Shown here one piece after another: positions 53,620-61,868 of a stretch of 64,000 nucleotides of DNA (its first letter is position 1; every line of letters starts with the position of its first letter). Below the pieces are notes generated by a model that ran no database searches, was not told where the DNA came from, and saw only the letters and a list, made by a program, of their open reading frames with translations. This stretch comes from Bradymonas sediminis. GTDB lineage: Bacteria; Myxococcota_A; Bradymonadia; Bradymonadales; Bradymonadaceae. The stretch is taken from the NCBI RefSeq assembly GCF_003258315.1, contig NZ_CP030032.1, forward strand, positions 2,271,804 to 2,335,803, read 5' to 3'. The translations under genes were made by a program, and so were the position numbers.

Positions 53620-54878
53620 ACCCGGAGCCAGGTCATCTTGACCTGGTAGCGAAACGCCTATTCCCCCAGACCTGGAAGGTCTGGCTCCGATGTTAATGCG
53701 ACCCATTGAACGCTCGCCACCCGGAGCCAGGTCATCTTGACCTGGTAGCGAAACGCCTCTTTCCCAGACCTGGAAGGTCTGGCTCCGATGTTAATGAGAC
53801 CCATCGAACGCTCGCTACTCGGAGCTAGGTCATCTTGACCTGGTAGCGAAACGCCTATTCCCCCAGACCTGGAAGGTCTGGCTCCGGTTTTAATGAGACC
53901 CATCGAACGCTTGCCACTCGGAGCCAGGTCATCTTGACCTGGTAGCGAAACGCCTATTCCCCCAGACCTGGAAGGTCTGGCTCCGGTTTTAATGCGACCC
54001 ATTGAACGCTCGCTACTCGGAGCCAGGTCATCTTGACCTGGTAGCTACACGCCTTTCCCCAGACCTGGACGGTCTGGCTCCGATTTTAATGAGACCCATT
54101 GAACGCTTGCCACTCGGAGCCAGGTCATCTTGACCTGGTTGCGAAACGGCTATGCCCCCAGACCTGGAAGGTCTGGCTCCGATGTTAATGAGACCCATCG
54201 AACGCTCGCCACCCGGAGCCAGGTCATCTTGACCTGGTAGCAATAGCCCTGTCTTCCCAGACCTGGAAGGTCTGGCTCCGATGTTAATGAGACCCATTTA
54301 ACGCTTGCTACTCGGAGCCAGGTCATCTTGACCTGCTAGCTATACGCCTTTCCCCAGACCTGGACGGTCTGGCTCCGATGTTAATGAGACCCATTGAACG
54401 CTTGCTACTCGGAGCCAGGTCATCTTGACCTGGTAGCGAAACGCCTATTCCCCCAGACCTGGAAGGTCTGGCTCCGGTTTTAATGAGACCCATCGAACGC
54501 TCGCCACCCGGAGCCAGGTCATCTTGACCTGGTAGCAATAGCCCTGTCTTTCCAGACCTGGACGGTCTGGCTCCGATGTTAATGAGACCCATCGAACGCT
54601 TGCTACTCGGAGCCAGGTCATCTTGACCTGGTAGCGAAACGCCTCTTTCCCAGACCTGGAAGGTCTGGCTCCGATGTTAATGAGACCCATCGAACGCTTG
54701 CTACTCGGAGCCAGGTCATCTTGACCTGGTAGCGAAACGCCTATTCCCCCAGACCTGGAAGGTCTGGCTCCGGTTTTAATGAGACCCAGCGAACGCTCGC
54801 CACCCGGAGCCAGGTCATCTTGACCTGGTAGCAATAGCCCTGTCTTTCCAGACCTGGAAGGTCTGGCTCCGATATTAA
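53620..54878. repeat. tandem array of 13 copies of a 97-99-bp double-palindrome repeat
   Basis: The unit starts (GGAGCC) are at 53624, 53723, 53821, 53920, 54019, 54116, 54215, 54314, 54411, 54510, 54609, 54707 and 54806. Each unit has two palindromes, CCAGGTCATCTTGACCTGG and CCAGACCTGGAAGGTCTGG. Outside them, GGAGCCAG at the start can pair with CTGGCTCC at the end of the second. Between the two palindromes the spacer falls into about five classes (for example GCGAAACGCCTATTCCCC, GCAATAGCCCTGTCTT). Linkers of about 30 bp join the units. Most units are 99 bp, so the minus strand stays open for long stretches, but 97- and 98-bp units shift the frame. Not coding, and not CRISPR because no unique spacers occur. 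Confidence 0.9.
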
Positions 54879-54908
54879 AGAGCGATCAAAATCGACTGAC
54901 CGCCCGCA

Positions 54909-55706
54909 TCAATCCGGCGTGGGCCAGCACCCCGGCCCCATGCATCGGCAATAGTCGGCCTCATTGCAGGTATATGCGCCCCCGCAATCCTCGTCCTGGC
55001 AGGGATAATAATACTCAACGCAAGTCGTATCGTTGAGACATGCCACCTGGCACGAATTCGTGCCGCAATCGATCCCGCCGCTACAAGCGGTATCAACCTC
55101 TCCAACCTGTCCGCATTCAATATGGCACTCAGAGGAACCACATTGAATGGCCCCCTCACACGCGTTAAGGCCCAGGCAGCGCAACGTGCATTGCGGCGAA
55201 TCGCCGCAGTCGATGGGCCCCTGGCATGCCCATTCCCCCTCACACAGAACGGTGCATTTCCCATCACCGCATTTGACGGGGCGTCTACAACTCGAATCTC
55301 TCTCACAATGAACGACACACGCCAGACCATCCGGACATTCAATCGAACCCAATGATACACTCTTAATATGACATTCACCGTTTCGACAACCACCATTGCA
55401 TATATCCGGACAGATATTTACGTCGGCATCCGCATCTGAAACGTCCGAAACGGCATCATTAATGATATCTTCTGCGCCGCCATCATCTTGATCAATATCC
55501 TCGTCGACATCGTTGACAGCATTCCCATCTTTTGGAGGGGAGGCGTCGACATCCCGGTCTGTACACGCTCCATCCACGCAAACTCGCGTTCCCCGACAGT
55601 CATCTTGCGACTTACACCCGACAGAATTGGTGTCTGAACTGCATGCTGATAAAGTGGCAATTTGATATAAGAAAAAGCAAAGAATAAGTAGACGATTCAT
55701 AATCAT
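54909..55706 (-). CDS. Cys-rich lipoprotein with an Asp-rich linker
   Basis: 265 residues. Lipobox LSAC (about residues 19-22), then a short Cys pair block (VGCKSQDDCRGTRVCVDGACTD), an acidic Asp/Val/Ser linker (about 52-98), and a C-terminal half with repeats of the form C-G-D-x-x-C-T-x-x-C-x-G-x-x-x-C-x-G (for example KCGDGKCTVLCEGEWACQGPIDCGDSPQCTLRCLG). These likely form disulfides on the cell surface. Function unknown; such proteins are common in myxobacteria. An insertion sequence lies 65 bp upstream and has displaced its upstream region. Confidence 0.75.
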   Translation of the reverse strand: MIMNRLLILCFFLYQIATLSACSSDTNSVGCKSQDDCRGTRVCVDGACTDRDVDASPPKDGNAVNDVDEDIDQDDGGAEDIINDAVSDVSDADADVNICPDICNGGCRNGECHIKSVSLGSIECPDGLACVVHCERDSSCRRPVKCGDGKCTVLCEGEWACQGPIDCGDSPQCTLRCLGLNACEGAIQCGSSECHIECGQVGEVDTACSGGIDCGTNSCQVACLNDTTCVEYYYPCQDEDCGGAYTCNEADYCRCMGPGCWPTPD

Positions 55707-55790
55707 CTCGATTGAATATCAGCATCGTAAAAACAGGATAAAAGAGCACTTTAATCGCCTCGATGCCACCGGGTGTGAATCTCATATTGA

Positions 55791-57155
55791 TCACGCCGCC
55801 TGAGCTGCTGGCTCAACGCACCGCTTAAAGCTCGGCATCATCACCTGCATCGCGTCCTCCCATCTGGCGTCCGTCGCCAAGCTTCGCAGCGTCAAAATGG
55901 ACTGTCCTCCACGGGGCTTCCAGCGCTGCCCGTTTCGCTTCATTCCCGTCTGCACCAGTTGTTTACAGCAGGCCTCGACGTGTCCGCTGCCGATGGGATG
56001 GCCTTTGGCGCGCGCCTCGGCATAGTTCATTTGGGCCTTGTGATTCGCAATGTAGGTCAACGCCTGGTGGACCGGTTTTTGCCCGCCGACCTCGAGGTTC
56101 ACAGCTCGCCAGCGTTTGATCGTTCGCTCTATATTCTCAATGGCATTCGGTGTGTTGAGCAATTCGGTTTTCCATTTGGCCAATAGTTCCTTCGCCTTTT
56201 TCGACGTGGAGCGCTTATTGCAAAACGCAGTGAGGGCGGCCGAGAGCTTTTCGACAACGTGATAATAGTCGATATAGCGCGCCGCTTCGGGATAATCGGC
56301 ATCGAGGATGTTGCATAATTCGGCCGCCCCATCGCTTAAGGTGACGACCTCTAAATCCTCTCGGCGCCCGCCAATCGCCGCCACATCCCACTTCATCTGC
56401 TCGCGTAAAATATGGGCACCTTCGCCCGGCATACGCCCGTATCGAAGCGTTTTAAGTGGCTCGCCTGTGCCGTCGTAAAGAGTCAGCGTGCCGCAATACG
56501 CCATGCGCCAGTTCAGCTTCTGCTCTTCATCGATCAGCAGGCTCACTCGGTCGATGGACACCGCGAGTCGGGCGGCCGCATCGGGTATTTTAAAAGCTTG
56601 AATCGTGGCCTCTTCGTGCTGATCCCGGTCCGCTTCCCAGCGCGCCCCAAGGGTGCGCGCGACGCGCTTAAAGCTATTAAAGGAGTACGCCATTGCTCCC
56701 AATTTTTGGGCGACTTTTGAGGCCGCGCGCTCGGGAAGTTCCTGGGCGATATAGGCCATCGCCTCGGCGCAGCCGGGTGTCCACTCCCCGTGCACCATCC
56801 CGACCCTCGCCTCCAGTGGGCAGACAATCGCGCCGTTGTGCTCGCCGCTGGGACGATAGACATGGCGCGCCAGCCGAACCTCGCCGCGCTGTGTGTGGTA
56901 GGTTTTTTCGACGGGTTTGCTCATCCGATAATGACACGCCCCATCGACATTAATAAGTGATGCGTCGAGGTCATAGCCGAGTAACCATCGGCCGATTGCC
57001 TCAGCTCCGAGCCGGTCGCCCGCGCGGGCAATCTTTAGCTCGGTAATCCTTGGTTCCTCGCTGCTTCGAGCCTGGATGACCGTCTCGATCAGGTCTTCGA
57101 AAAACGGCTGAAGTTGCTTGCGAATCTCGTCTCGTTCATGCGATTGTTGGACCAT
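55791..57155 (-). CDS. ISKra4-like transposase
   Basis: 454 residues from the ATG at 57155, which has AAGGAGG at 6 nt; an in-frame start at 57227 is less likely. Blocks seen: GVHxxRMSKPVEKTYHTQRGEVRLARHVYR-like N-terminal region, AVSIDRVSLLIDEEQK, TLSDGAAELCNILDADYPEAARYIDYYHVVEKL, and GSGHVEACCKQLVQTGMKRNGQRWKPRGGQSILTLRSL. The order of D...D...H...E fits DDE-type transposases of the ISKra4 group. The stop codon lies inside the left terminal repeat. No frameshift or internal stop, so it may be active. Confidence 0.9.
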   Translation of the reverse strand: MVQQSHERDEIRKQLQPFFEDLIETVIQARSSEEPRITELKIARAGDRLGAEAIGRWLLGYDLDASLINVDGACHYRMSKPVEKTYHTQRGEVRLARHVYRPSGEHNGAIVCPLEARVGMVHGEWTPGCAEAMAYIAQELPERAASKVAQKLGAMAYSFNSFKRVARTLGARWEADRDQHEEATIQAFKIPDAAARLAVSIDRVSLLIDEEQKLNWRMAYCGTLTLYDGTGEPLKTLRYGRMPGEGAHILREQMKWDVAAIGGRREDLEVVTLSDGAAELCNILDADYPEAARYIDYYHVVEKLSAALTAFCNKRSTSKKAKELLAKWKTELLNTPNAIENIERTIKRWRAVNLEVGGQKPVHQALTYIANHKAQMNYAEARAKGHPIGSGHVEACCKQLVQTGMKRNGQRWKPRGGQSILTLRSLATDARWEDAMQVMMPSFKRCVEPAAQAA

Positions 57156-57207
57156 GGGGCGCCTCCTTGGCAGTAACTGAGTTCTTGGTCGAAAACAGTT
57201 TTGCCAT
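57136..57207 (-). CDS. 23-codon leader ORF of the insertion sequence
   Basis: ATG at 57207 preceded by AAAGGAG at 9 nt; the product starts MAKLFSTKNSV. It ends at 57136, overlapping the transposase start in another frame. The strong ribosome binding site of the transposase lies inside it. This looks like translational coupling or a control peptide. Small and unproven. Confidence 0.45.
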   Translation of the reverse strand: MAKLFSTKNSVTAKEAPHGPTIA

Positions 57208-57394
57208 AGACGGCGCTCCTTTTTCAATTCAACCGGCGGCGACTACGCGTTCAGGCCTTGATAAATACGAGATCCACACCCATGCCACCCAACACGCCGA
57301 GAAACTTTCGCGGCACGCAAGCCCCCTTCTGTCGCTTTTGGCGAGGCGCTTTGGGTGCGCTGTGTTTGGAGCACTCCGGGGGGCGCCGCGCAGA

Positions 57395-57419
57395 CACCAG
57401 CCGGCTTGCCCGGCTGGTG
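57395..57419. terminator. 10-bp perfect hairpin after the 80-aa gene
   Basis: CACCAGCCGG / CCGGCTGGTG around a 5-nt loop, just beyond the stop of the 57422-57664 gene (minus strand). No T-run follows, so it could be a non-canonical terminator. Confidence 0.5.
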
Positions 57420-57421
57420 AA

Positions 57422-57664
57422 TCAGACTGACCGCCTAATTCGTTCGACGGCGAACCAATAGACGCCCCGAGCATCTCTCCTCGCCTCACACCTGACCTGC
57501 TCGCCCGGCTGAAACATCCAACACTCATCGCCGGGCACGACAGTATCCTTGGGTATCTCGAAGCGATCTTGTCCTAATGAAATCGCATGGACAGGTCGCG
57601 CGACAGCGACGCCTTCGCCGATTAGAGGCATATAAATCAGAAGGTTAATTGCCACACCTACCAT
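57422..57664 (-). CDS. small protein, unknown function
   Basis: 80 residues; ATG at 57664 overlaps the end of the 226-aa gene in another frame. A later ATG (57631, MPLIGEGVAVARPVHAIS) is also possible. The sequence alternates short strands (VAVARPVHAISLGQDRFEIPKDTVVPGDECWMFQPGEQVRCEARRDARGVYWFAVERI), suggesting a small beta barrel. Not recognised. Likely in the same operon as the gene upstream. Confidence 0.5.
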   Translation of the reverse strand: MVGVAINLLIYMPLIGEGVAVARPVHAISLGQDRFEIPKDTVVPGDECWMFQPGEQVRCEARRDARGVYWFAVERIRRSV

Positions 57665-58325
57665 CTAAGCGCACATTATTCGCAAAATAGCGCAAATCAC
57701 CGTCATCGCTGGCCTCGAGGAGTTTCAATAAGCCAGATCGAGACTCCTCCTTATGAACAGCAATTAGTGCACCATACCGACGCAACAACGGACGGGCGCT
57801 CAAAATAAAGGACCGTGCCGTCTCCACAGAGAGTTGACTGGCGTTTACTAGACTCAGAAGCCCTTTAGCATGCTCACCGTCGGGCTCATGCGCTTGTAGA
57901 GCCTCAAGCGCCGGCACGAGGTATTTTGGCCGCTTTGTGGAGAGCAAAACCATCGCGCGCCGACGCAGAAACTCATTTTCTGAATCCATCGTGTGAGCTA
58001 TTTCCACCAGTGCCTCTGGGCACAAATGAGAGCCTATGATTGCAATATCTAACGCATAATAAACAAGCTCGGGGTCGGTTGAGGCAAAAACCGGAAGAAT
58101 ATCTTCTACCAATAAGGCGGCCTCAATCCCCAATTCGGAGGCAATACATAAGGCTGATTTACGCACATAATAATCATCGCTGGCTAACCACGGGCGAAGC
58201 GTTTCCACCGGATAACCATTGAAATACTGCTCAAGCAACGCACTCCACGCACCGGACTCAAAAAAGCGTTGGGGCGAGCTCTCGAGTCGGCGCGTAAGCA
58301 TTTCGGCCTTCGTATAATCGACCAT
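57645..58325 (-). CDS. HEAT-repeat-like protein (possible immunity protein)
   Basis: 226 residues from the ATG at 58325 (GGAG at 6 nt). Helical pairs with ALxxA-type hydrophobic patterns run along the length (YVRKSALCIASELGIEAALLVEDILPVFAS, ELVYYALDIAIIGSHLCPEALVEIAHTMDSENEFLRRRAMVLLSTK), consistent with a HEAT/ARM superhelix. HEAT-like cytoplasmic proteins of about this size occur as immunity proteins to polymorphic toxins, but no toxin gene is next to it. No signal peptide. Family not assigned. Confidence 0.6.
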   Translation of the reverse strand: MVDYTKAEMLTRRLESSPQRFFESGAWSALLEQYFNGYPVETLRPWLASDDYYVRKSALCIASELGIEAALLVEDILPVFASTDPELVYYALDIAIIGSHLCPEALVEIAHTMDSENEFLRRRAMVLLSTKRPKYLVPALEALQAHEPDGEHAKGLLSLVNASQLSVETARSFILSARPLLRRYGALIAVHKEESRSGLLKLLEASDDGDLRYFANNVRLDGRCGN

Positions 58326-58436
58326 TATTTCTCCGGATTTCGAACAGTGCAGCATTGGCAAATGTGTAAGGCCCCCATCACGGCCACAAAGATTGACGCG
58401 TGCGGACTCGACGGCGACACATCGGAATTTTGACGG

Positions 58437-58805
58437 CTATAAATCCAATCGACCACAAGTAAACTCAAACCAATCGCCCTCTTCGATCTCCCACGGAATG
58501 TCGGTGTCGAGCTCGATCAAGAGACCACCGACGTCTGCCAAGCTCGTCGAGGTATCAAGTAATCTGCCCACAAAGTTATAGCACCATGGGCCCAGGCTCT
58601 TTTGCCAATACGCCCGCGGCTCGCGCTCCTCTGTTGCGAAAGCGATCACATCGAGCGTGCCCAGCGGAAGTTCTACAGCATCGCCAACCGCAAAATCGCA
58701 GGGACAACAAAATGCCCACACTGCGAAGTCTCCGGTAGTAGACGCGACAAGAACCTCGGCTTCCGCCCCCGCTTTGCTCATCCATTTGAGTTGAGAGACA
58801 ATCAT
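58437..58805 (-). CDS. small acidic protein, unknown function
   Basis: 122 residues from an ATG at 58805 (another ATG three codons upstream). Beta-rich character with Cys/Trp (AEVLVASTTGDFAVWAFCCPCDFAVGDAVELPLGTLDVIAFATEE, then WCYNFVGRLLDTSTSLADVGGLLIELDTDIPWEIEEGDWFEF). Not recognised. It sits 111 bp from the HEAT-like gene in the same orientation and lies next to the solitary 99-bp repeat. Codon use is slightly less GC-biased than its core neighbours, in line with accessory DNA. Confidence 0.55.
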   Translation of the reverse strand: MIVSQLKWMSKAGAEAEVLVASTTGDFAVWAFCCPCDFAVGDAVELPLGTLDVIAFATEEREPRAYWQKSLGPWCYNFVGRLLDTSTSLADVGGLLIELDTDIPWEIEEGDWFEFTCGRLDL

Positions 58806-58877
58806 TGCAAACAATTCACCGTTATTGTGCCCTAAGCATTACCTGTAGTGTAGGCGTTCAGCGGGCATCAGATATTG

Positions 58878-58945
58878 GGGCCAGGTCATCTTGACCTGGT
58901 TGCGAAACGCCTATTCCCCCAGACCTGGAAGGTCTGGCTCCGATG
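58878..58945. repeat. solitary copy of the 99-bp array unit
   Basis: GGGGCCAGGTCATCTTGACCTGG, a GCGAAACGCCTATTCCCC spacer and CCAGACCTGGAAGGTCTGGCTCC, then the GATGTTAATG linker. It matches array units in class and orientation. It lies about 4 kb from the array in the 329-bp gap (58806-59134) before the UvrD-like gene. The rest of the gap shows no gene. Confidence 0.9.
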
Positions 58946-59134
58946 TTAATGCTACCCATTGAGCCCAAATAATCAATGCCTTAGCCCACCGAGGACGTGG
59001 CCGGCGCTCAGCAGCCCTGCAAATCTCGATTTGCAATTGCGACCGCCTCGAAGAACCATTAATCCTCTTGATATCGCCCCCGCCACCACGTAGCGGACGC
59101 ACCACTCGTATCTGCAAGACCGACGGAACCCACC

Positions 59135-61189
59135 ATGTTGAATCTCAACCTCGATCAGCTCAACCCCGAACAACGCCAGGCGACCACGCATATCGACGGG
59201 CCGCTGCTGATCCTCGCCGGCGCCGGGAGCGGCAAGACGCGCGTGATCACCACGCGCATCGCGTATCTGATCCAGCGCGGCATTAAGCCCGAGTCCATCC
59301 TGGCGGTGAGCTTTACCAATAAGGCGGCCACCGAGATGAAGGAGCGCGTGGCCGGGGTCACGGGGCCGAAGCTCGCAAAGCAGGTCTACCTGTCGACCTT
59401 CCACAGCCTGGGGGCCGATATTTTGCGCCGTGATATCGACGCGCTCGGGTATAAAAAACCCTTTGCCATTCTGGACCAGGGCGACCAGAACGCGATCATC
59501 CGCGACGCGCTTAAGGAGTTTCGCCTGGACCCCAAGATCGTCGACCCGGGGCGTATCTTAAGCATCATCAGCAAGGCGAAGATGGGGTTTTGCGAGCCCA
59601 AGGACCTCCCCGAGCTTCGCCATGACCCGCTGACCCAATACGCCCAGAAGATCGACGGATTCTATAAAAAAGCGCTCAAGGGCTTAAACGCGGTCGACTT
59701 CGACGACCTGATCTGCCTGCCGGTGCATATCTTCGAGCAGCACGAGAAGATCCGGCAAAAATACGCCAAAAAATTTCAATATGTCATGGTCGATGAGTAC
59801 CAGGACACCAATATGCTGCAGCTGCTCTTTTTGAACCACCTGGTCAAAGACCACCAGAACCTGTGCGTGGTGGGCGACGACGACCAGAGCATCTACGGGT
59901 TCCGCGGGGCGGTGGCCGAGAATATCCTCGAATTCGAGCGCCAATTCGAGGGCACCGTCATGGTCAAGCTCGAGCAGAATTACCGCTCGACCAACCTCAT
60001 CCTGGACGCCGCCAACGCGGTCATCGCCAATAACGAGGTGCGCAAAGACAAGGCCCTGTGGAGCGCGGCGGGCGACGGCGAGAAGCTGCGCTATATCGAG
60101 TGCGACGATGACCGCGAGGAGGCCGAATATGTGGCCGCCGAGATCGAGCGCTACAAGCTCGACTACGACCTCGACTACTCCGACTTCGCCATCCTCTACC
60201 GGGTCAACCCGCAGAGCCGCGTCTTCGAGGAGGCGCTGCGCACCTATAGCATCCCGTACACCGTGCTGGGCGGCCAGGAATTCTTCGACCGCAAAGAGGT
60301 CAAGGACTTCGTGGCCTACCTGCGCGCCTGCGCAAACCCCAACGACGAGGTCAGCATCCGGCGCATCGTCAACGTGCCGCCGCGCGGCATCGGCCCGACC
60401 CTGCTGGAGCGCATCAGCGAGTTCGCCCACGTCAACAAATGGACGTTTCGGCGCGCCCTCAACGAGCTCGCGCGCGACCCGTCGCGGGTCGAGGGCATCG
60501 GGCACAAGGTCAGCGACAAGCTCAGCGACCTGGTCGACATGCTGGATGACTTCGGCGACCGCTTCGAGGCCGCCGAGCAAGACCCGACGGTGCGCCTAGC
60601 CGAGCTTGGCCGCGACGTGCTCAAGCGCACCCATATGATCAACCATATTTTGAGCACCGAGAAGAACCCGCGCATCGCGCGCCGCCGGGTCGACAACGTC
60701 GAGGAGATCCTGTCGTCCCTGGCCTATTATCAGGACCGATCGGGCGGGACGCTGCAAAAATTCCTCACCCGCATCGCGCTGGACCGCTCCGATATGAACG
60801 ACAAATCCGAGGAGCAAAAAGGCGTCAAATTGATGACGCTGCACTCCTCAAAGGGCCTGGAGTTCCCCTGCGTGTTTTTGGTGGGCATGGAGGAGGAATA
60901 CCTGCCGCATATCCGCAGCATGAATAACCCGCAGGACCTCAGCGAGGAGCGCCGGCTGGCCTACGTCGGCATCACCCGCGCCAAGCGCCACCTCACGCTG
61001 ACCTCGGCGGCCACGCGCATGCGCTACGGCAAGGCCGAGGACCGCGAGCCGAGCCGGTTTTTGGCCGAGATTCCGCCCGAGACCATCGATATCCAGCGCG
61101 CCGGCGACGCGCAGAGCCTGGCCGACCAGCGCGAGGCCCAGAATCAAAAATACCTGTCGGCCCTCAAGGCCCAGATCTTCAAAAGTTAA
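59135..61189 (+). CDS. UvrD/Rep-type superfamily 1 DNA helicase
   Basis: 684 residues. Motif Ia/Walker A GAGSGKT (about 29-35), VDEYQDT (about 218, Walker B), GDDDQSIYGFRGA (motif III region), QNYRS, VRRIVNVPPRGIG, LMTLHSSKGLEFPCVFLVGMEE and EERRLAYVGITRAKRHL. Length and layout fit Rep/PcrA/UvrD. It should unwind DNA 3'-5' in replication restart or repair. Start supported by the family N-terminus (LNLDQLNPEQRQAT). It is the first core gene to the right of the accessory islet. Confidence 0.95.
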   Translation: MLNLNLDQLNPEQRQATTHIDGPLLILAGAGSGKTRVITTRIAYLIQRGIKPESILAVSFTNKAATEMKERVAGVTGPKLAKQVYLSTFHSLGADILRRDIDALGYKKPFAILDQGDQNAIIRDALKEFRLDPKIVDPGRILSIISKAKMGFCEPKDLPELRHDPLTQYAQKIDGFYKKALKGLNAVDFDDLICLPVHIFEQHEKIRQKYAKKFQYVMVDEYQDTNMLQLLFLNHLVKDHQNLCVVGDDDQSIYGFRGAVAENILEFERQFEGTVMVKLEQNYRSTNLILDAANAVIANNEVRKDKALWSAAGDGEKLRYIECDDDREEAEYVAAEIERYKLDYDLDYSDFAILYRVNPQSRVFEEALRTYSIPYTVLGGQEFFDRKEVKDFVAYLRACANPNDEVSIRRIVNVPPRGIGPTLLERISEFAHVNKWTFRRALNELARDPSRVEGIGHKVSDKLSDLVDMLDDFGDRFEAAEQDPTVRLAELGRDVLKRTHMINHILSTEKNPRIARRRVDNVEEILSSLAYYQDRSGGTLQKFLTRIALDRSDMNDKSEEQKGVKLMTLHSSKGLEFPCVFLVGMEEEYLPHIRSMNNPQDLSEERRLAYVGITRAKRHLTLTSAATRMRYGKAEDREPSRFLAEIPPETIDIQRAGDAQSLADQREAQNQKYLSALKAQIFKS

Positions 61190-61302
61190 GCCCGCCCTGC
61201 CCCGGCCGGTATCGCCGCTCGCTAAGGCGACGCGGGTGCGCTAGACTCGGGGCGTCATTTAAAATGAAATTCTACTCCCCCTAGCTATACGAGGCACCTG
61301 CG

Positions 61303-61773
61303 ATGAGTTCCGGAATGATCACGGCGTTAAGAAACCTCTTCTCGAACCGCTCTTTCTCAAAAATCAGCGACACCCAGGAGCTCGCGCTCGTCGACACGCT
61401 CGCCCTGGCGATGTCGGCCGACCACGACGTCTCGGCCGTGGAGCGCGAGGAGCTGACCTCCTTGCTGCGCGTGCTCGACTGGAATCAGTCGACCGCGCTT
61501 AAGAGCTATGTCGAAGAGTCGCTGGACAAGTCGAGGCGCTATCTGGCCGAGCCCGGTGGCGTGCTCAAATATTGCATGGATATCAGCGCGCGCCTGGAGG
61601 AAGATTGGCTGCGTGAAGAGGCCTATTATTACGCGGGGCGCATCTCCACCAGCGATAACCGCGTCGACACAAACGAGCACGAATTCCTGCAGGCGCTCGT
61701 GCAGGCGCTCGCCCTGGACAACGACGCACAGGCCCGCATCGCCGACCAATTGCTGCGCGAAACCTCGTTCTAA
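61303..61773 (+). CDS. TerB-like protein
   Basis: 156 residues; ATG preceded by GAGG. All-helical with the TerB pattern: ALALAMSADHDVSAVEREELTSLLRVLDW and AGRISTSDNRVDTNEHEFLQALVQALALDND. TerB proteins are linked to tellurite and other stress responses and act as scaffolds. No Ter operon neighbours. The acyl-CoA oxidase at 7757 carries a similar domain at its N-terminus. Confidence 0.75.
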   Translation: MSSGMITALRNLFSNRSFSKISDTQELALVDTLALAMSADHDVSAVEREELTSLLRVLDWNQSTALKSYVEESLDKSRRYLAEPGGVLKYCMDISARLEEDWLREEAYYYAGRISTSDNRVDTNEHEFLQALVQALALDNDAQARIADQLLRETSF

Positions 61774-61790
61774 GCAGGTCGTGCAGCCCC

Positions 61791-61823
61791 CTCAAAGGCG
61801 CGCCAATTCGACGCGCCTTTGAG
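61791..61823 (+). terminator. 12-bp perfect hairpin after the TerB-like gene
   Basis: CTCAAAGGCGCG / CGCGCCTTTGAG around a 9-nt loop, 17 nt past the stop codon. No long T-run follows. Probable transcript end. Confidence 0.65.
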
Positions 61824-61868
61824 CTTTGACCCGCTAATTCTAACGCTCCTCTATCTTTGGACCCCGGC

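Larger units (their letters stand above)
55763..57289. mobile_element. complete insertion sequence with target site duplications (ISKra4-like)
   Basis: The element is 55771-57281 (1511 bp). Terminal inverted repeats of 22-23 bp (55771-55792 and 57260-57281) match in 19 of 22 positions, starting GGGTGTG. An identical 8-bp direct repeat, ATGCCACC, flanks it at 55763-55770 and 57282-57289. It carries one transposase gene (55791-57155) and a short leader ORF (57136-57207). The intact repeats and the perfect duplication argue for recent insertion. Family assignment comes from the transposase. Confidence 0.92.

Noticed and set aside
53658-54834. Minus-strand open frames reading MGLIN..GARPSRSG..LPGQDDLAP in the repeat array
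   Set aside because: They arise because 99 bp is 33 codons. Units of 97 and 98 bp break the frame, and there is no ribosome binding site or plausible product.
53620-54878. CRISPR array
   Set aside because: Units are contiguous with variable but reused spacers and no unique 30-40-bp spacers; no cas genes occur in the window.
53586-57435. GACTGACCGCC present at 53586, 54894 and 57425
   Set aside because: An 11-mer three times in 4 kb looked like flanking direct repeats of the array, but two lie at or near the 3' ends of different genes and the sequence around them differs. Probably chance.
57229-57528. 99-aa minus-strand ORF across the IS right end
   Set aside because: It crosses the IS boundary and target duplication, has no ribosome binding site and no fold.
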